DNA from: Crocosphaera sp.
GTDB taxonomy: Bacteria > Cyanobacteriota > Cyanobacteriia > Cyanobacteriales > Microcystaceae
DNA: 53,194 nucleotides
Assembly (NCBI RefSeq): GCF_030064895.1
Contig: NZ_JASJEB010000027.1
Coordinates: 1-53,194 of the forward strand
Direction: 5' to 3'
Shown here: positions 44,178-53,175 of the stretch, piece after piece
Layout of the letters: each line of letters starts with the position of its first letter
Position numbering within the stretch: position 1 is the stretch's first letter
Position numbers and translations under genes: made by a program
Notes under the pieces: model-generated
Seen by the model: only the letters and a program-made list of their open reading frames with translations
Database searches by the model: none
What the model was told of the DNA's origin: nothing

Positions 44178-44576
44178 ATGACGTTTATTAATCCTCAATA
44201 TCCCAAGAGCAAGCTAATAGGAAAAATCATAGGTTGTGCAATGGAAGTACATAGTATTCTAGGGAATGGGTTTCAAGAAGTCATTTATCAGCGAGCATTA
44301 GCACAGGAAATGACATTACAGGGATTATCTTTTTCCAGAGAACATGAAATGCCTATTTTTTATAAAGGTAATCAAATAGGAAGAAGACGAGTTGATTTTT
44401 TTGTTGAAGGTGAAGTTATGGTGGAATTAAAAGCAGTTATTAGAATGGAAAATGCTCACTTAGCACAAGCAATTAATTACCTAGAAGCTTATGGTTTAGA
44501 TATTGGATTACTTATTAATTTTGGTAGTCCAAGTTTGGACTTTAAAAGAGTTAGTAAACCGAAGAGAAAGTCTTAA
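44178..44576 (+). CDS. GxxExxY family protein (putative PD-(D/E)xK nuclease)
   Basis: A 132-residue protein named after its GFQEVIY motif (residues 31-37). It carries D73 (RRVDFFV) and E83-L-K85, the D...ExK spacing of the PD-(D/E)xK superfamily. The family is frequent in cyanobacteria, bacteroidetes and planctomycetes, often in mobile-element-rich DNA, without established function. The ATG at 44178 lies downstream of an AT-rich, partly repeated 251-bp spacer. It sits next to a VapBC-type pair, though on its own transcript. Confidence 0.82.
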   Translation: MTFINPQYPKSKLIGKIIGCAMEVHSILGNGFQEVIYQRALAQEMTLQGLSFSREHEMPIFYKGNQIGRRRVDFFVEGEVMVELKAVIRMENAHLAQAINYLEAYGLDIGLLINFGSPSLDFKRVSKPKRKS

Positions 44577-44658
44577 CTATATAAGTAGTTGGACAAAATT
44601 CAAGTTAACTGTGTTCATTCATCGGTTAAAATAAGAGTAATCTGAGTCGGAACTAAAT

Positions 44659-44886
44659 ATGAATCCACAAAACTGTCAAGCAATATTTGAAAACGGTGTT
44701 TTACGTCCTTTAACTAACCTTGAACTCACTGAAGGTGAATCTGTAAAACTTATTATAGAATTAAATTCAAGTCCCAAAAAAAAAAGTTTTCCCAAACAAG
44801 GATTAATCGCTCAATTAACCTCTAATCCTCTCAAAATTGAAGATTTTAAGCCATTGACAAGAGAGGAAGCTAATGAACGCTGGTGA
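44659..44886 (+). CDS. Antitoxin of the DUF104 / AF2212 type
   Basis: A 75-residue protein with the family start AIFENGVLRPLTNLELTEGESVKLII. Proteins of this type fold as beta-barrel DNA-binding or RNA-mimic antitoxins next to PIN toxins. Here the stop overlaps the start of the PIN gene by 14 bp (44873-44886), a common toxin-antitoxin arrangement with translational coupling. No clear operator is seen in the 82 bp before it. Confidence 0.82.
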   Translation: MNPQNCQAIFENGVLRPLTNLELTEGESVKLIIELNSSPKKKSFPKQGLIAQLTSNPLKIEDFKPLTREEANERW

Positions 44887-45319
44887 ATCTCAACTCTGTT
44901 TTATTGACTCTAATATTTGGCTGTATCGTTTCATTCTCAACCCTCGTGATGCTAATGCTATCCCTAAACAAAAAATCGCTACAACTATCACCAATTATCC
45001 CAACATTATAATTAGTACACAAGTTGTCAATGAAATTTGTGCTAATTTAATTCGGAAAGCAAAGTTTGATAACCATAAAATTGAGATATTAATAGAAGAA
45101 TTATCCCAAGGGTGTGAAATTATACCACTCTCTTTTGAAACCATTCAATTTGCTGTTAAGTTACGGGATCGATACTTGATTTCATTTTGGGATAGTCTCA
45201 TCGTCGCTAGTGCTATTTTAGAGGATGCCAAAATTCTTTACTCGGAAGATATGCAGGATGGTTTAATTATTAATAATACCCTACAGATTATTAATCCATT
45301 TAGGGATGTAAACTTGTAG
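44873..45319 (+). CDS. VapC-type PIN domain toxin
   Basis: A 148-residue PIN protein, expected to cut tRNA or rRNA. Acidic residues are in the right places: D12 in CFIDSNIWLYRF, E in VVNEICANLI, then D and S in YLISFWDSLIVASAILEDAKILYSEDMQDG. It is translated by overlap with the DUF104 antitoxin. It is longer than the typical 130 residues owing to a Pro/Asn insertion at 23-42. The pair is probably an addiction or stress module. Confidence 0.85.
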   Translation: MNAGESQLCFIDSNIWLYRFILNPRDANAIPKQKIATTITNYPNIIISTQVVNEICANLIRKAKFDNHKIEILIEELSQGCEIIPLSFETIQFAVKLRDRYLISFWDSLIVASAILEDAKILYSEDMQDGLIINNTLQIINPFRDVNL

Positions 45320-45448
45320 AAACATTTTCTTGGCCTTTTCTAACTCCTCATCACCAAAGTATAACTTGTTATTAAAAAAGCGAGGAGATAATGAGAATAG
45401 AAAAAACTCAAATTATCCTCTCACTTTTAGTAGCATTAATGGCCGGAA

Positions 45449-45475
45449 AATTAAGGTTTTCAAACCTTGCTTAAT
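45449..45475 (-). terminator. Hairpin after aroF (possible terminator)
   Basis: AAGGTTT at 45453-45459 pairs with AAACCTT at 45462-45468 and the flanks ATTAAG/CTTAAT extend it. On the minus strand it lies 9 bp after the aroF stop and is followed by AATTTTCC, a weak T-run. Confidence 0.35.
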
Positions 45476-45483
45476 GGAGAAAT

Positions 45484-46542
45484 CTAAGCCAAAACTGCTT
45501 CAGCTTGAGGCCAACGATTAACAGTTTTACCAATAATAGATAAATCTTGCATCACACGGTCAAACTTATCAGGGGTGAGAGATTGGGGTCCATCTGATAA
45601 CGCTTTGGCAGGGTTGGGATGAACTTCGATCATCAAAGAATCCGTGTCAGCAGCGATCGCAGCAGCGGCCATAGCAGGAACATAGTCAGATTTCCCGGTA
45701 CCATGACTGGGATCGATCATGATGGGTAAGTGAGTCAAAGACCGTAATACAGGTAATACTGATAAATCTAAGGTGTTACGAGTGTATTTTCCGTCAAAGG
45801 TACGGATACCACGTTCACAGAGAATTACGTTAGGGTTGCCACCGGCCAAAACATATTCAGCAGCCATCAACCATTCGTCAATAGTGGCTGACATTCCTCG
45901 TTTCAATAAAACGGGTTTATCTTGAGCGCCGACTTTTTTGAGGAGGGCGAAGTTTTGCATATTTCTTGCCCCTACTTGGATGACATCAGCTACTTCACCA
46001 ATTTTGTCTAAGTCCGCAGCATCCATCACTTCTGTAATAATCCCTAAACCACTTGCTTCTCTAGCAGCAGCGAGTAATTCTAAGGCACTTTCTCCATGGC
46101 CTTGGAAAGAATAGGGAGAGGTGCGAGGTTTGTAAGCCCCACCCCGTAGAAACTTGGCACCGGCGGCTTTAACACGTTTGGCGGTTTCAACGATCATTGC
46201 TTCATTTTCAACCGAACAAGGACCAGCTACTACGGCAACAGGATGATGTTTGCCCACACTCACCGGCCCATCTGGGGTATTAATAATGACTTCGCTGTAT
46301 TCTCCATGACGGTACTCTAAACTAGCCCGTTTAAACGGTTGTTCTACTCGCAAAACTGTTTCTATCCAAGGGCTAATTTCTTGTATTTGCAGGGGATCAA
46401 GGGAAGCGGTTTCTCCTACTAAGCCGATGACTACTTTATGTTTACCAACGATTTTCTCAGGACTCAAGCCCCAATTGGTAAATTCTTGACTAATACGTTC
46501 AATTTCATCAGCAGGTGAACCAACTTTCATGACAACGATCAT
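45484..46542 (-). CDS. aroF: 3-deoxy-7-phosphoheptulonate synthase
   Basis: First step of the shikimate route: phosphoenolpyruvate plus erythrose-4-phosphate to DAHP. The 352-residue protein is the type I-beta form (TIGR01361-like), with an N-terminal ferredoxin-like regulatory domain (MIVVMKVGSPADEIERI, about 1-80) and a TIM barrel with AGPCSVENEAMIVETAKRVK, GGAYKPRTSPYSFQG, LKRGMSATIDEWL and IDPSHGTGK. The start ATG at 46542 follows a purine-rich site. The window also has aroH; the two are separated and may be independently controlled. Confidence 0.93.
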   Translation of the reverse strand: MIVVMKVGSPADEIERISQEFTNWGLSPEKIVGKHKVVIGLVGETASLDPLQIQEISPWIETVLRVEQPFKRASLEYRHGEYSEVIINTPDGPVSVGKHHPVAVVAGPCSVENEAMIVETAKRVKAAGAKFLRGGAYKPRTSPYSFQGHGESALELLAAAREASGLGIITEVMDAADLDKIGEVADVIQVGARNMQNFALLKKVGAQDKPVLLKRGMSATIDEWLMAAEYVLAGGNPNVILCERGIRTFDGKYTRNTLDLSVLPVLRSLTHLPIMIDPSHGTGKSDYVPAMAAAAIAADTDSLMIEVHPNPAKALSDGPQSLTPDKFDRVMQDLSIIGKTVNRWPQAEAVLA

Positions 46543-46780
46543 AATGTGTTTTCCTCTAGGGTCAATGGTAAGGGTTTGTTTAGATTTTGCTCCCTTTGTT
46601 TCCTTCTAGTGAAGATTTTAGGAAAGTATCTCGCTCATAGGTACATCTATTCTATGAGTGATGATGGTTATTATCTTTGATCTTACTTCACTTCTTCTGC
46701 TAATTTATTAAATCTTTAGCCTTAATCCTTAAATTGTACCATATTCACTGCATTTAACCCCACCTCTTCCTATTTATTAG

Positions 46781-47509
46781 TTAGTTTTCTGTTGTACTTA
46801 AGACTTTATTTTGTAGTTCAACCAACTCTTTGATTCCAATTTCTGCTAAGTCTAACATTTGATTAAGTTGGGACCGATTAAAGCTATTTTCTTCGGCTGT
46901 TCCTTGTACTTCAATGAGGTCTAAATTTTCCGTCATGACCACATTAAAATCAATATCTGCTTTGAAATCTTCAGGATAATTTAAGTCTAAAAATGCTTCC
47001 CCTTCAATCAGTCCTACTGATATAGCTGCAACAGGAAACTTGAGAGGAGAGTTCTTTAAGTCACCTGTTTTGAGTAATTTTTTCACCGCTAAACCCAAAG
47101 CTACATATCCTCCTGTAATAGAAGTTGTACGGGTTCCTCCGTCAGCTTGTAGTACATCACAATCAATAGTAATTGTTCTTTCTCCTAACTGTTTTAAATC
47201 AATACAAGAGCGTAAACTTCTACCGATTAACCTTTGTATTTCTTGGGTTCTTCCTGATAGCTTTAATAACTCTCGGCGTTGACGTTCTTGTGTTGAACTG
47301 GGTAACATTCTATATTCTGCGGTTAACCATCCTTGGCCGCTTCCTAGTAGAAAACGGGGAACATTATCTTCAATGCTTGCAGTGCAAAGCACTTTTGTTT
47401 CACCGAATGCTGCTAAAACAGAACCGGCAGAAAAACGAGTAAAATTGAGTTCAAAATTAACAGGACGAAGTTGATTAGGTTGACGGCCATCAGGACGTTG
47501 CCAAGACAT
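46781..47509 (-). CDS. rph: Ribonuclease PH
   Basis: Phosphorolytic 3'-to-5' exoribonuclease for tRNA 3'-end maturation. The 242-residue protein has [66 protein letters not shown] and the phosphate-binding motif [14 protein letters not shown], plus [19 protein letters not shown]. It is a full-length homohexameric-type protein. Two copies of the AACTCCG heptamer lie about 100 bp upstream of its start. No linked gene is clear. Confidence 0.94.
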   Translation of the reverse strand: MSWQRPDGRQPNQLRPVNFELNFTRFSAGSVLAAFGETKVLCTASIEDNVPRFLLGSGQGWLTAEYRMLPSSTQERQRRELLKLSGRTQEIQRLIGRSLRSCIDLKQLGERTITIDCDVLQADGGTRTTSITGGYVALGLAVKKLLKTGDLKNSPLKFPVAAISVGLIEGEAFLDLNYPEDFKADIDFNVVMTENLDLIEVQGTAEENSFNRSQLNQMLDLAEIGIKELVELQNKVLSTTEN

Positions 47510-47634
47510 AAGTTATACTTAAAATTTGTTTTTTACTTTTGTATTTTATCATAAATAATGACACAATTAATATCGGTTTTCTCGAACTCAATGTACATCT
47601 AATATCTAACTCCGAACTCCTAAAATGGGGATGT

Positions 47635-48777
47635 TTAAGAATGTAAAACCAAAAATGCTAAGCTTCCTATTCCTGATGCTGAAAATAGTATAGTTTTGTA
47701 GGGTATTTTAGTATAATTAACACTGAGTAATAACAAGAAATAAACATCCATAAATACCCGTGAGTAATCCAAATAATAACCTAGAATTGTGATACTACTA
47801 AAAACAAACATAACACTATAAAAACCATTGCCTATCTGCATTAATAAATTGAGTTTACGCTGTTTCAGATAAATAACAAAAATAGCAGCAAAACTCAACA
47901 ATAGAATAATAAACATATAAGCTTCAAATAAATTACTGCCATTAATTCCTGATGTTAGTATCTTAATAAACTTATTGATAATTCCCATGAAAGGAAAGCC
48001 AAAATTATCTTTAACTCTTACTTTACCAGGTAAATCTAAAAAAGTAATATAAACTGTCCATAATATAGGGGGAATCAATCCATATAATAAATAGTTAATT
48101 TGTTTAAATCTTTTTTGTATTAAACTTGTCAAAAATAAAGCAAACCAAACAATCAATAATGTTTCTCTCGTCAAACAACCCAAACTAATAAACAAAGCTG
48201 TTAACTTATATTTTTCGTAACGATAACAATAAAAAGAAGCAATTAAAAAGACACTACTAAATAAATCAGCCGTTCCTAAAGATAACACCATCCAAATCCC
48301 AGGAATACATAACGTAAATAGAGATTGAAATTTTGAAACCTGATCAGATTTAAAATATAAATTAGTAATTGCAACAATAACGATAATAGATACAGCATTA
48401 ATTCCCACCATAATATAAGGAATTAAGGTGCGATTACCAAAACCTAAAATATAGCTAACTAAAGGATATAAAATGCGACGGTAACGATAAATAGGATGGT
48501 CTAAACTATTAATAGTTTCAGGATTTTGTAAAAAAGGATCAAGAGCTAAACTTAAAAATTGTTGACCATCATAGCCTATTTCTCCTTGATAAATTAAAGT
48601 ATTTTCAGGAGTAAGAAAAGGAGATAAAGGTAAAATTGAACCAATACGAAAAAAACCAGTTATATTACCATCAAATTTTATAAAATAAAAATATAAAACA
48701 ACAAAAACAACAACAATAAAAGTAATAAAAACATTTCTAATATTATATCCAACTTGAACCTTATTTGAATTAGACAT
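47635..48777 (-). CDS. Polytopic membrane protein, GT-C-like glycosyltransferase candidate
   Basis: A 380-residue membrane protein with nine to eleven hydrophobic segments. The first periplasmic loop contains IYQGEIGYDGQQFLSLALDPF and YRYRRILYPLVSYILG, with acidic (D) and Arg residues as in GT-C enzymes that use lipid-linked sugars. The protein seems AT-rich and with low leucine-to-phenylalanine ratio, unlike its neighbours, so it may have been acquired. The donor and acceptor are unknown; a cell-surface polysaccharide role is a guess. Confidence 0.65.
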   Translation of the reverse strand: MSNSNKVQVGYNIRNVFITFIVVVFVVLYFYFIKFDGNITGFFRIGSILPLSPFLTPENTLIYQGEIGYDGQQFLSLALDPFLQNPETINSLDHPIYRYRRILYPLVSYILGFGNRTLIPYIMVGINAVSIIVIVAITNLYFKSDQVSKFQSLFTLCIPGIWMVLSLGTADLFSSVFLIASFYCYRYEKYKLTALFISLGCLTRETLLIVWFALFLTSLIQKRFKQINYLLYGLIPPILWTVYITFLDLPGKVRVKDNFGFPFMGIINKFIKILTSGINGSNLFEAYMFIILLLSFAAIFVIYLKQRKLNLLMQIGNGFYSVMFVFSSITILGYYLDYSRVFMDVYFLLLLSVNYTKIPYKTILFSASGIGSLAFLVLHS

Positions 48778-48971
48778 ATTTTAAAAGAGATTGAATATAG
48801 TAATCAAAAATCAATTTGAACAGCTATACAAATTGAAATAATTAGTGATTGTTGACTTGATCTCGTTCTAATTGTTCCCTGTTCTTAATTTCAAATAATC
48901 ATCTTGTGTGAAATAGACAAGACGACTGTGTTACTGTTATTATCTAAGAATAAAACTTTTATTGATTGTGG

Positions 48972-48989
48972 CTAAGATAGTTTACAATA
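48972..48989 (+). promoter_or_regulatory. Possible promoter of the ferredoxin gene
   Basis: CTAAGATAGTTTACAATA contains a TACAAT -10-like box at 48983-48988, with TTGATT at 48962-48967 as a possible -35 (spacing 15, short). It lies 34 bp before the TTG start. The same 18-nt word, with one change, stands at 22917-22934 upstream of mutS. Confidence 0.35.
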
Positions 48990-49022
48990 ACAAACGGTAT
49001 CATTTAAAAAGGAGAGATAACC

Positions 49023-49250
49023 TTGCCACACACTATTGTTACTGAAACTTGCGAAGGCGTTGCCGACTGCGTTGATGCTTGTCCAGTTGCTTGTATTCAT
49101 GAAGGTCCAGGGAAAAATATCAAAGGAACAGACTGGTATTGGATTGATTTTGCTACCTGTATTGATTGTGGAATTTGTTTACAAGTTTGTCCAGTTGAAG
49201 GGGCGATCGTAGCAGAAGAAAGACCCGAGTTGCAAAAAACACCATCTTAA
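49023..49250 (+). CDS. Bacterial-type ferredoxin, two 4Fe-4S clusters
   Basis: A 75-residue electron carrier. The start is a TTG (MPHTIVTE) 11 bp after an AGGAGAG ribosome site. Two cysteine sets bind clusters: CVDACPVAC at about 17-25 with an earlier Cys (TCEGVADC), and CIDCGICLQVCP at about 47-58. The DWYWIDFATCIDCG insertion before the second set is typical of the cyanobacterial bacterial-type ferredoxin that is distinct from PsaC. The LivF-type ATPase gene starts 20 bp later and may share its transcript. Confidence 0.92.
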   Translation: MPHTIVTETCEGVADCVDACPVACIHEGPGKNIKGTDWYWIDFATCIDCGICLQVCPVEGAIVAEERPELQKTPS

Positions 49251-49270
49251 GTTATGGAAGTTAGAAATCA

Positions 49271-49993
49271 ATGGAAAATATCTTAGAAGTTAAGGATGTT
49301 TATGCTGGATATGTCAAAGATTTAAACATCTTACAAGGCATAAACTTTCGTATTTCTTTGGGAGAATTAGTAGCGGTTATTGGCCCTAATGGTGCCGGAA
49401 AATCTACCTTAGTAAAAACAATTTTTGGCCTGCTAAAAACCAATCAAGGTGAAATCATTTTTAAAGACAAAAATATTGCTGGTCTTAAGTCTGATCAAAT
49501 TGTCAAACTAGGAATGTGTTATGTTCCCCAAATTCAAAATGTATTTGCTACCTTAAGCATAGAAGAAAACTTAGAAATGGGAGCATTTATTAGTCATAGT
49601 TCACTAAAAAAGCAAAAAGAAAAAATATATACCATGTTTCCTAGACTAGCCGAACGTCGTCGTCAAAAAGCAGGAACCCTATCCGGGGGAGAAAGACAAA
49701 TGTTGGCTATGGGAAGAGCATTAATGTTAGACCCAGATGTTTTATTATTAGATGAACCCTCAGCCGCATTGTCACCCATTTTAGTGAATAGCGTTTTTGA
49801 ACAAATTAAAGCTATTAATGAAACAGGAAAAGCCATAGTTTTAGTGGAACAAAACGCTAAAAAAGCCCTGATGATGGCTGACCGGGCTTATGTTCTGGAA
49901 AATGGCTGCGATCGCTTTGAAGGCACGGGAGAAGAATTACTTAACGATCCTAAAGTAGCACAACTTTATCTAGGAGCAGCCCATCAAGAATGA
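49271..49993 (+). CDS. ABC transporter ATP-binding protein, LivF/NatE type
   Basis: ATPase subunit of a branched-chain or neutral amino-acid importer. The 240-residue protein has IGPNGAGKST (Walker A, about 38-47), LSGGERQMLAMGRALM (signature, about 138-153), LLLDEPSAALSP (Walker B) and the switch His replaced by Gln-type LVEQNAK, as in LivF proteins. It resembles the NatE subunit of the N-I system. No permease or binding protein is adjacent, as is common for cyanobacterial Nat genes. Its stop is 10 bp from the convergent ccdA stop. Confidence 0.88.
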   Translation: MENILEVKDVYAGYVKDLNILQGINFRISLGELVAVIGPNGAGKSTLVKTIFGLLKTNQGEIIFKDKNIAGLKSDQIVKLGMCYVPQIQNVFATLSIEENLEMGAFISHSSLKKQKEKIYTMFPRLAERRRQKAGTLSGGERQMLAMGRALMLDPDVLLLDEPSAALSPILVNSVFEQIKAINETGKAIVLVEQNAKKALMMADRAYVLENGCDRFEGTGEELLNDPKVAQLYLGAAHQE

Positions 49994-50003
49994 TTAATAA
50001 TTG

Positions 50004-50852
50004 TTAACCGATGAACCATTTTGTTCCGGTGAATAAATAATAAGCACCCGTCATAATTAAGGCTACACTACCCAAGCGAATAATTGTTTCAGAATGGCTT
50101 AATAGCTTCCTACTTTGTTTGGCTATTCCTGTAAATAAACTTGCCAAAAAAATCAGCATAGTATAACCTAAAGCATAGCTAACCATTGTTAGAGTTCCTA
50201 ACAGTTGAGAACCTGTACCAGCAGCAGCAGCCAACACAGCGAATAAAACCGGACTAGCACAGGGAGAACTCACTAAAGCAAAGGTTAAACCCACTCCATA
50301 GGGGCCAGCAACAGGAAGACTAAAATTCGTCTGTGGTAAAGGTATTTTGATAAATCCTATTAACCACAATCCCATCACAGCCATGATTAAGCCAACCACA
50401 ATATTTATATAGCCTCGATATTCCACCATCACCAATCCAGCAAAGGAAGAAACCAAGCCAAATAAACTTAAAATTGTGACAGCACCTAGTACAAAAAAAC
50501 CAGCTTTTCTAAAAGCATCCCAACGGGATTCTATATTTAATGTACCGACATAACTGAGGTTCACAGGAAGTAAGGCTAAGATACAGGGAGAAATACTAGC
50601 CAATAAACCACCAGTAAAAGCGAGAGGTAATAAAACAAGGGGGTTGTTTGTATTTTGTTTATCAAACCATTGTTGATAACGGTTTTCTACAACAGAAATT
50701 AGTTTTTCAACAGGATGGCCAATCACTGGGCCCAAGGTGAGAACTAGAATTAAAGCTAATAAACCTAATCCAAAATAGAATAACCATTTTTTTGCTATTT
50801 TAGGACGGCCTAAAGACTTCTTTTTTGGTAGTGATTTCTGTAGTTGAGTCAT
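50004..50852 (-). CDS. ccdA: CcdA-type thiol-disulphide membrane transporter
   Basis: Passes reducing power across the membrane to lumen thioredoxins. The 282-residue protein has one N-terminal and six core membrane segments, with the paired cysteines in ISPCILALLPVNLSYVG (about 88-104) and SSPCASPVLFAVLAAAAG (about 194-211), the positions of the CcdA/DsbD-beta fold. The N-terminal 30 residues are basic. A periplasmic thioredoxin gene lies 128 bp upstream on the same strand, an obvious reducing partner. It may serve cytochrome c or cytochrome b6f assembly, or reduction of other lumen proteins. Confidence 0.82.
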   Translation of the reverse strand: MTQLQKSLPKKKSLGRPKIAKKWLFYFGLGLLALILVLTLGPVIGHPVEKLISVVENRYQQWFDKQNTNNPLVLLPLAFTGGLLASISPCILALLPVNLSYVGTLNIESRWDAFRKAGFFVLGAVTILSLFGLVSSFAGLVMVEYRGYINIVVGLIMAVMGLWLIGFIKIPLPQTNFSLPVAGPYGVGLTFALVSSPCASPVLFAVLAAAAGTGSQLLGTLTMVSYALGYTMLIFLASLFTGIAKQSRKLLSHSETIIRLGSVALIMTGAYYLFTGTKWFIG

Positions 50853-50882
50853 AAAAATCTTCTTATGATGAAGGAAGGAAAA

Positions 50883-50899
50883 GAGGGAGACGGGGAGAG
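50883..50899 (+). repeat. GGGGAGAC-type polypurine repeat
   Basis: GAGGGAGACGGGGAGAG, a short copy of the dispersed repeat, between ccdA and the thioredoxin gene. Confidence 0.65.
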
Positions 50900-50980
50900 T
50901 TTGAAAATATATATAAAAGAGAAGTCTGAAGTAGAAAAAATCCCAGACTTCTACATTACACCAAAATAAAATAAAGTTAA

Positions 50981-51484
50981 TTATCTTTGAGCAATAGCAT
51001 TATCTAATACCGAAGTGTAAGCATTCAAATTAGCATTCTTACGATCTTGACTTAAGATATTACCGTTATTAGGATCAATAATAGTGACAGTGGCTGTTTG
51101 AGATTTATGTTTAGCAAAAAAGTCTCCTAAACCTAATTCTCTAGCCTTTGCTTCTGCTTGACGAGATGTGTTTCTATTACTAACATCAAAAACAATAAAA
51201 TGGGCTTTTCCCTTATATCGTTCTTTTAATTCAGAGAGAACCGGGGCTAGAGTTCGGCAAGCTGAACAGGAACTGGAGTAAATGTCAACAACAACAGGTT
51301 TTCCTTGTAATTCTCTGGCTAAGGGTCCACCAAGGTTTTTGCTAGAGCTATCTGCATAGAGTTGTGACACGGAAACCTCATGAGAAGCAGATGCTTTGTG
51401 ATGGCTGTTAGCTACTAAAGAAAAAGGAATAACCAAGCCAGTTAGACAAATACCTAGCAGGAGTGATTTAGATTTGGTTAACAT
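50981..51484 (-). CDS. Exported thioredoxin-fold protein
   Basis: A 167-residue protein with an N-terminal signal sequence (about 1-33), then a thioredoxin domain with the active site C73-S-A-C76 in VDIYSSSCSACRTLAPVL and the cis-proline region replaced by TATVTIIDPNNG. The usual CGPC is changed to CSAC, suggesting a redox potential different from thioredoxin. Paired with ccdA it would be the lumen electron acceptor, comparable to plant HCF164 or bacterial TxlA/CcsX proteins. The mature protein is soluble or anchored by an uncleaved signal. Confidence 0.8.
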   Translation of the reverse strand: MLTKSKSLLLGICLTGLVIPFSLVANSHHKASASHEVSVSQLYADSSSKNLGGPLARELQGKPVVVDIYSSSCSACRTLAPVLSELKERYKGKAHFIVFDVSNRNTSRQAEAKARELGLGDFFAKHKSQTATVTIIDPNNGNILSQDRKNANLNAYTSVLDNAIAQR

Positions 51485-51604
51485 AGTTAAATATCCTCTT
51501 TTTGAATTAATCTATATTATTATTCAAAACTGCCAAGATGAGAATGAGATGAGAAGAAGATTAATGTTAGAGTAGAGTTCTTGCAAAAATTTTTTATACT
51601 GTGA

Positions 51605-52234
51605 TCAAAGGTTATTCTCGGGAATTCCTTGAATAAAATGCTGATAATTTTCTAATGTATCCAAATCAATTTTGCCTTGAGGAAAATCTATTACATATAC
51701 TAAATCTGGATATTTATTGATTATTTTTTTAGCACCGCGATCGCCTTTTAAGTGCATGAGTTCTGGGAAAAAAGTATGAGAAAATAAAGCAGGTATGCCT
51801 AACGTTTCCTCATATTGACTAGCGATTATTGGTTTATTGTTTGAATAATAAGCATCAATTAGTTGTTTGATAAGTTTGGCTGAAACAAAAGGCTGATCGC
51901 AGGTAAGAAAAACGACTCCATCTATTTGTAAATCTTGTTTTTGAATATAGCCAATTCCGCAACCAATGGAGCTACTAATTCCTTGATTCCAGTGATTATT
52001 TTTAATTATGTTGATAGGAAGTGAAGCAAGTTCTGGTTTTATTTTTTCGGCATTGGCTCCCAGTATTACTATTACTGGATTACCCAGAGAAGCGATAGCA
52101 CATTTAGTAATATAGTTAAGTAAAGTTTGTCCTTTATATGGCAATAATTGCTTAGATTGACCCATCCTTCTCGATGCACCAGCAGCAAGAATAATAACAG
52201 CTATAGAATTTTTTTGGTCGTTATTTTTCTTCAA
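51605..52234 (-). CDS. mocA: MobA-like nucleotidyltransferase, molybdenum cofactor cytidylyltransferase type
   Basis: Probably joins CTP to molybdopterin to make the cytosine dinucleotide cofactor of xanthine-dehydrogenase-type enzymes. The 209-residue protein opens with IILAAGASRRMGQSKQLLPYKG, the sugar-nucleotidyltransferase-like loop with LLPY preferred by MocA over MobA, and has FLTCDQPFVSAKLI and the ASQYEETLGIPALF middle section. It overlaps the preceding xdhC frame by 14 bp, a linkage typical for maturation genes of molybdenum hydroxylases. The enzyme itself is not in the window. Confidence 0.85.
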   Translation of the reverse strand: MKKNNDQKNSIAVIILAAGASRRMGQSKQLLPYKGQTLLNYITKCAIASLGNPVIVILGANAEKIKPELASLPINIIKNNHWNQGISSSIGCGIGYIQKQDLQIDGVVFLTCDQPFVSAKLIKQLIDAYYSNNKPIIASQYEETLGIPALFSHTFFPELMHLKGDRGAKKIINKYPDLVYVIDFPQGKIDLDTLENYQHFIQGIPENNL

Positions 52235-53102
52235 TTTTTAACCTCTGTTTTGGGTTTATAATTTGCTTTTCTTGGACATCATATTTTTGATGTAGAGGTT
52301 GAGAGCGATACTTTAAGAAACTAGCATTACGTTTAGTTAAAACTGCTTGAATTTCACTAATAATTGCGTTAGCAATTTCAGCAGGAGTATCTGCACCAAT
52401 ATCCAAACCGATGGGACTGTATAATTTTTCTAATTGGTTTTTAGTAGGATTTAATTCTTCTATGATTTTAGCAATACGATTTTTTGAACCCATCACACCC
52501 AAATAAGCAATTTTTGTTTGCAGAAGAAATTTGATAATATTATAATCATCAAAATAATTATGAGTCATGACAACAGCTAAATCATTTTCTTTTATTGATA
52601 TCTGTTGACTAATAATGTCACGACGAGTGAGAATAATTTTGTCTGCAAAAGCAAATCTTTGATAGGTTTTTTCCTGTGCGCGACAATCAACTACTGTAAC
52701 GTGCCAGCCTATTTCTTTAGCTAATTTTACTACAGGTAAAACATCTCGACCTGCACCAAAAAGAATCAGAGAAGTAGGAGGTTTAATAACGTCGATAAAA
52801 ACTTCTACACTACCTGACTCTAATTGGTATTTATTAACAGTAGATGTAGATTTACGAGTATTTTTAGCATGAATAGTGTCATCAGTGATGGCATTTTTTA
52901 AGTTTTTTTCTTGAATATCTGTATAGGTCATATTATCAGGATAAACAAAAAAACGAGAGCCAATTTTAACATCAACTTCTCCTTCTCTGTCAAAAATAGT
53001 AGCAATAGCACCATATTTTTTATTTTTCAAACATTCAGTAATTAAATTTAGGGGAGAGAATTTCAAGGAAAAATCAAGTTTTTCTAGTATAGCAGTCGCC
53101 AA
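52221..53102 (-). CDS. xdhC: XdhC family protein, N-terminally truncated
   Basis: Maturation factor for xanthine dehydrogenase-type molybdoenzymes; family members bring the sulphurated cofactor. The 293-residue frame keeps the second half of the usual 370-410-residue protein: a linker domain with AIATIFDREGEVDVKIGSRFF, a Rossmann domain with LILFGAGRDVLPVVKLAKEI and VDCRAQ, HNYFDDYNII and GLDIGADTPAEIANAII. The N-terminal XdhC domain (CoxI-like, with the GCLE and GCNG segments) is missing. A TTG at 53102 is the first possible start; just upstream there is a heptamer repeat and inverted repeat. The break suggests an insertion or rearrangement; the missing part may lie past the window edge. Confidence 0.75.
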   Translation of the reverse strand: MATAILEKLDFSLKFSPLNLITECLKNKKYGAIATIFDREGEVDVKIGSRFFVYPDNMTYTDIQEKNLKNAITDDTIHAKNTRKSTSTVNKYQLESGSVEVFIDVIKPPTSLILFGAGRDVLPVVKLAKEIGWHVTVVDCRAQEKTYQRFAFADKIILTRRDIISQQISIKENDLAVVMTHNYFDDYNIIKFLLQTKIAYLGVMGSKNRIAKIIEELNPTKNQLEKLYSPIGLDIGADTPAEIANAIISEIQAVLTKRNASFLKYRSQPLHQKYDVQEKQIINPKQRLKIEEK

Positions 53103-53107
53103 GGCTA

Positions 53108-53175
53108 TTAGGACATTTTTCTGTTGCCTGTTGCCTGTTGCCTGTTGCCTTAAAATACAATTTATGTGTCCTAAC
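53108..53175. repeat. Inverted-repeat element with CTGTTGC heptamers
   Basis: TTAGGACA at 53108-53115 and TGTCCTAA at 53167-53174 are inverted. Between them are four exact CTGTTGC heptamers (53121-53148). The left end continues TTTTTC, giving TTAGGACATTTTTC, found also at 30436-30449. It sits at the 5' break of xdhC, consistent with a small mobile element. Confidence 0.6.

Noticed and set aside
45330-45521. 63-codon plus-strand frame after the VapC-type gene
   Set aside because: Composition is unlike coding sequence, it runs into the aroF gene on the other strand, and the spacer contains hairpins instead.
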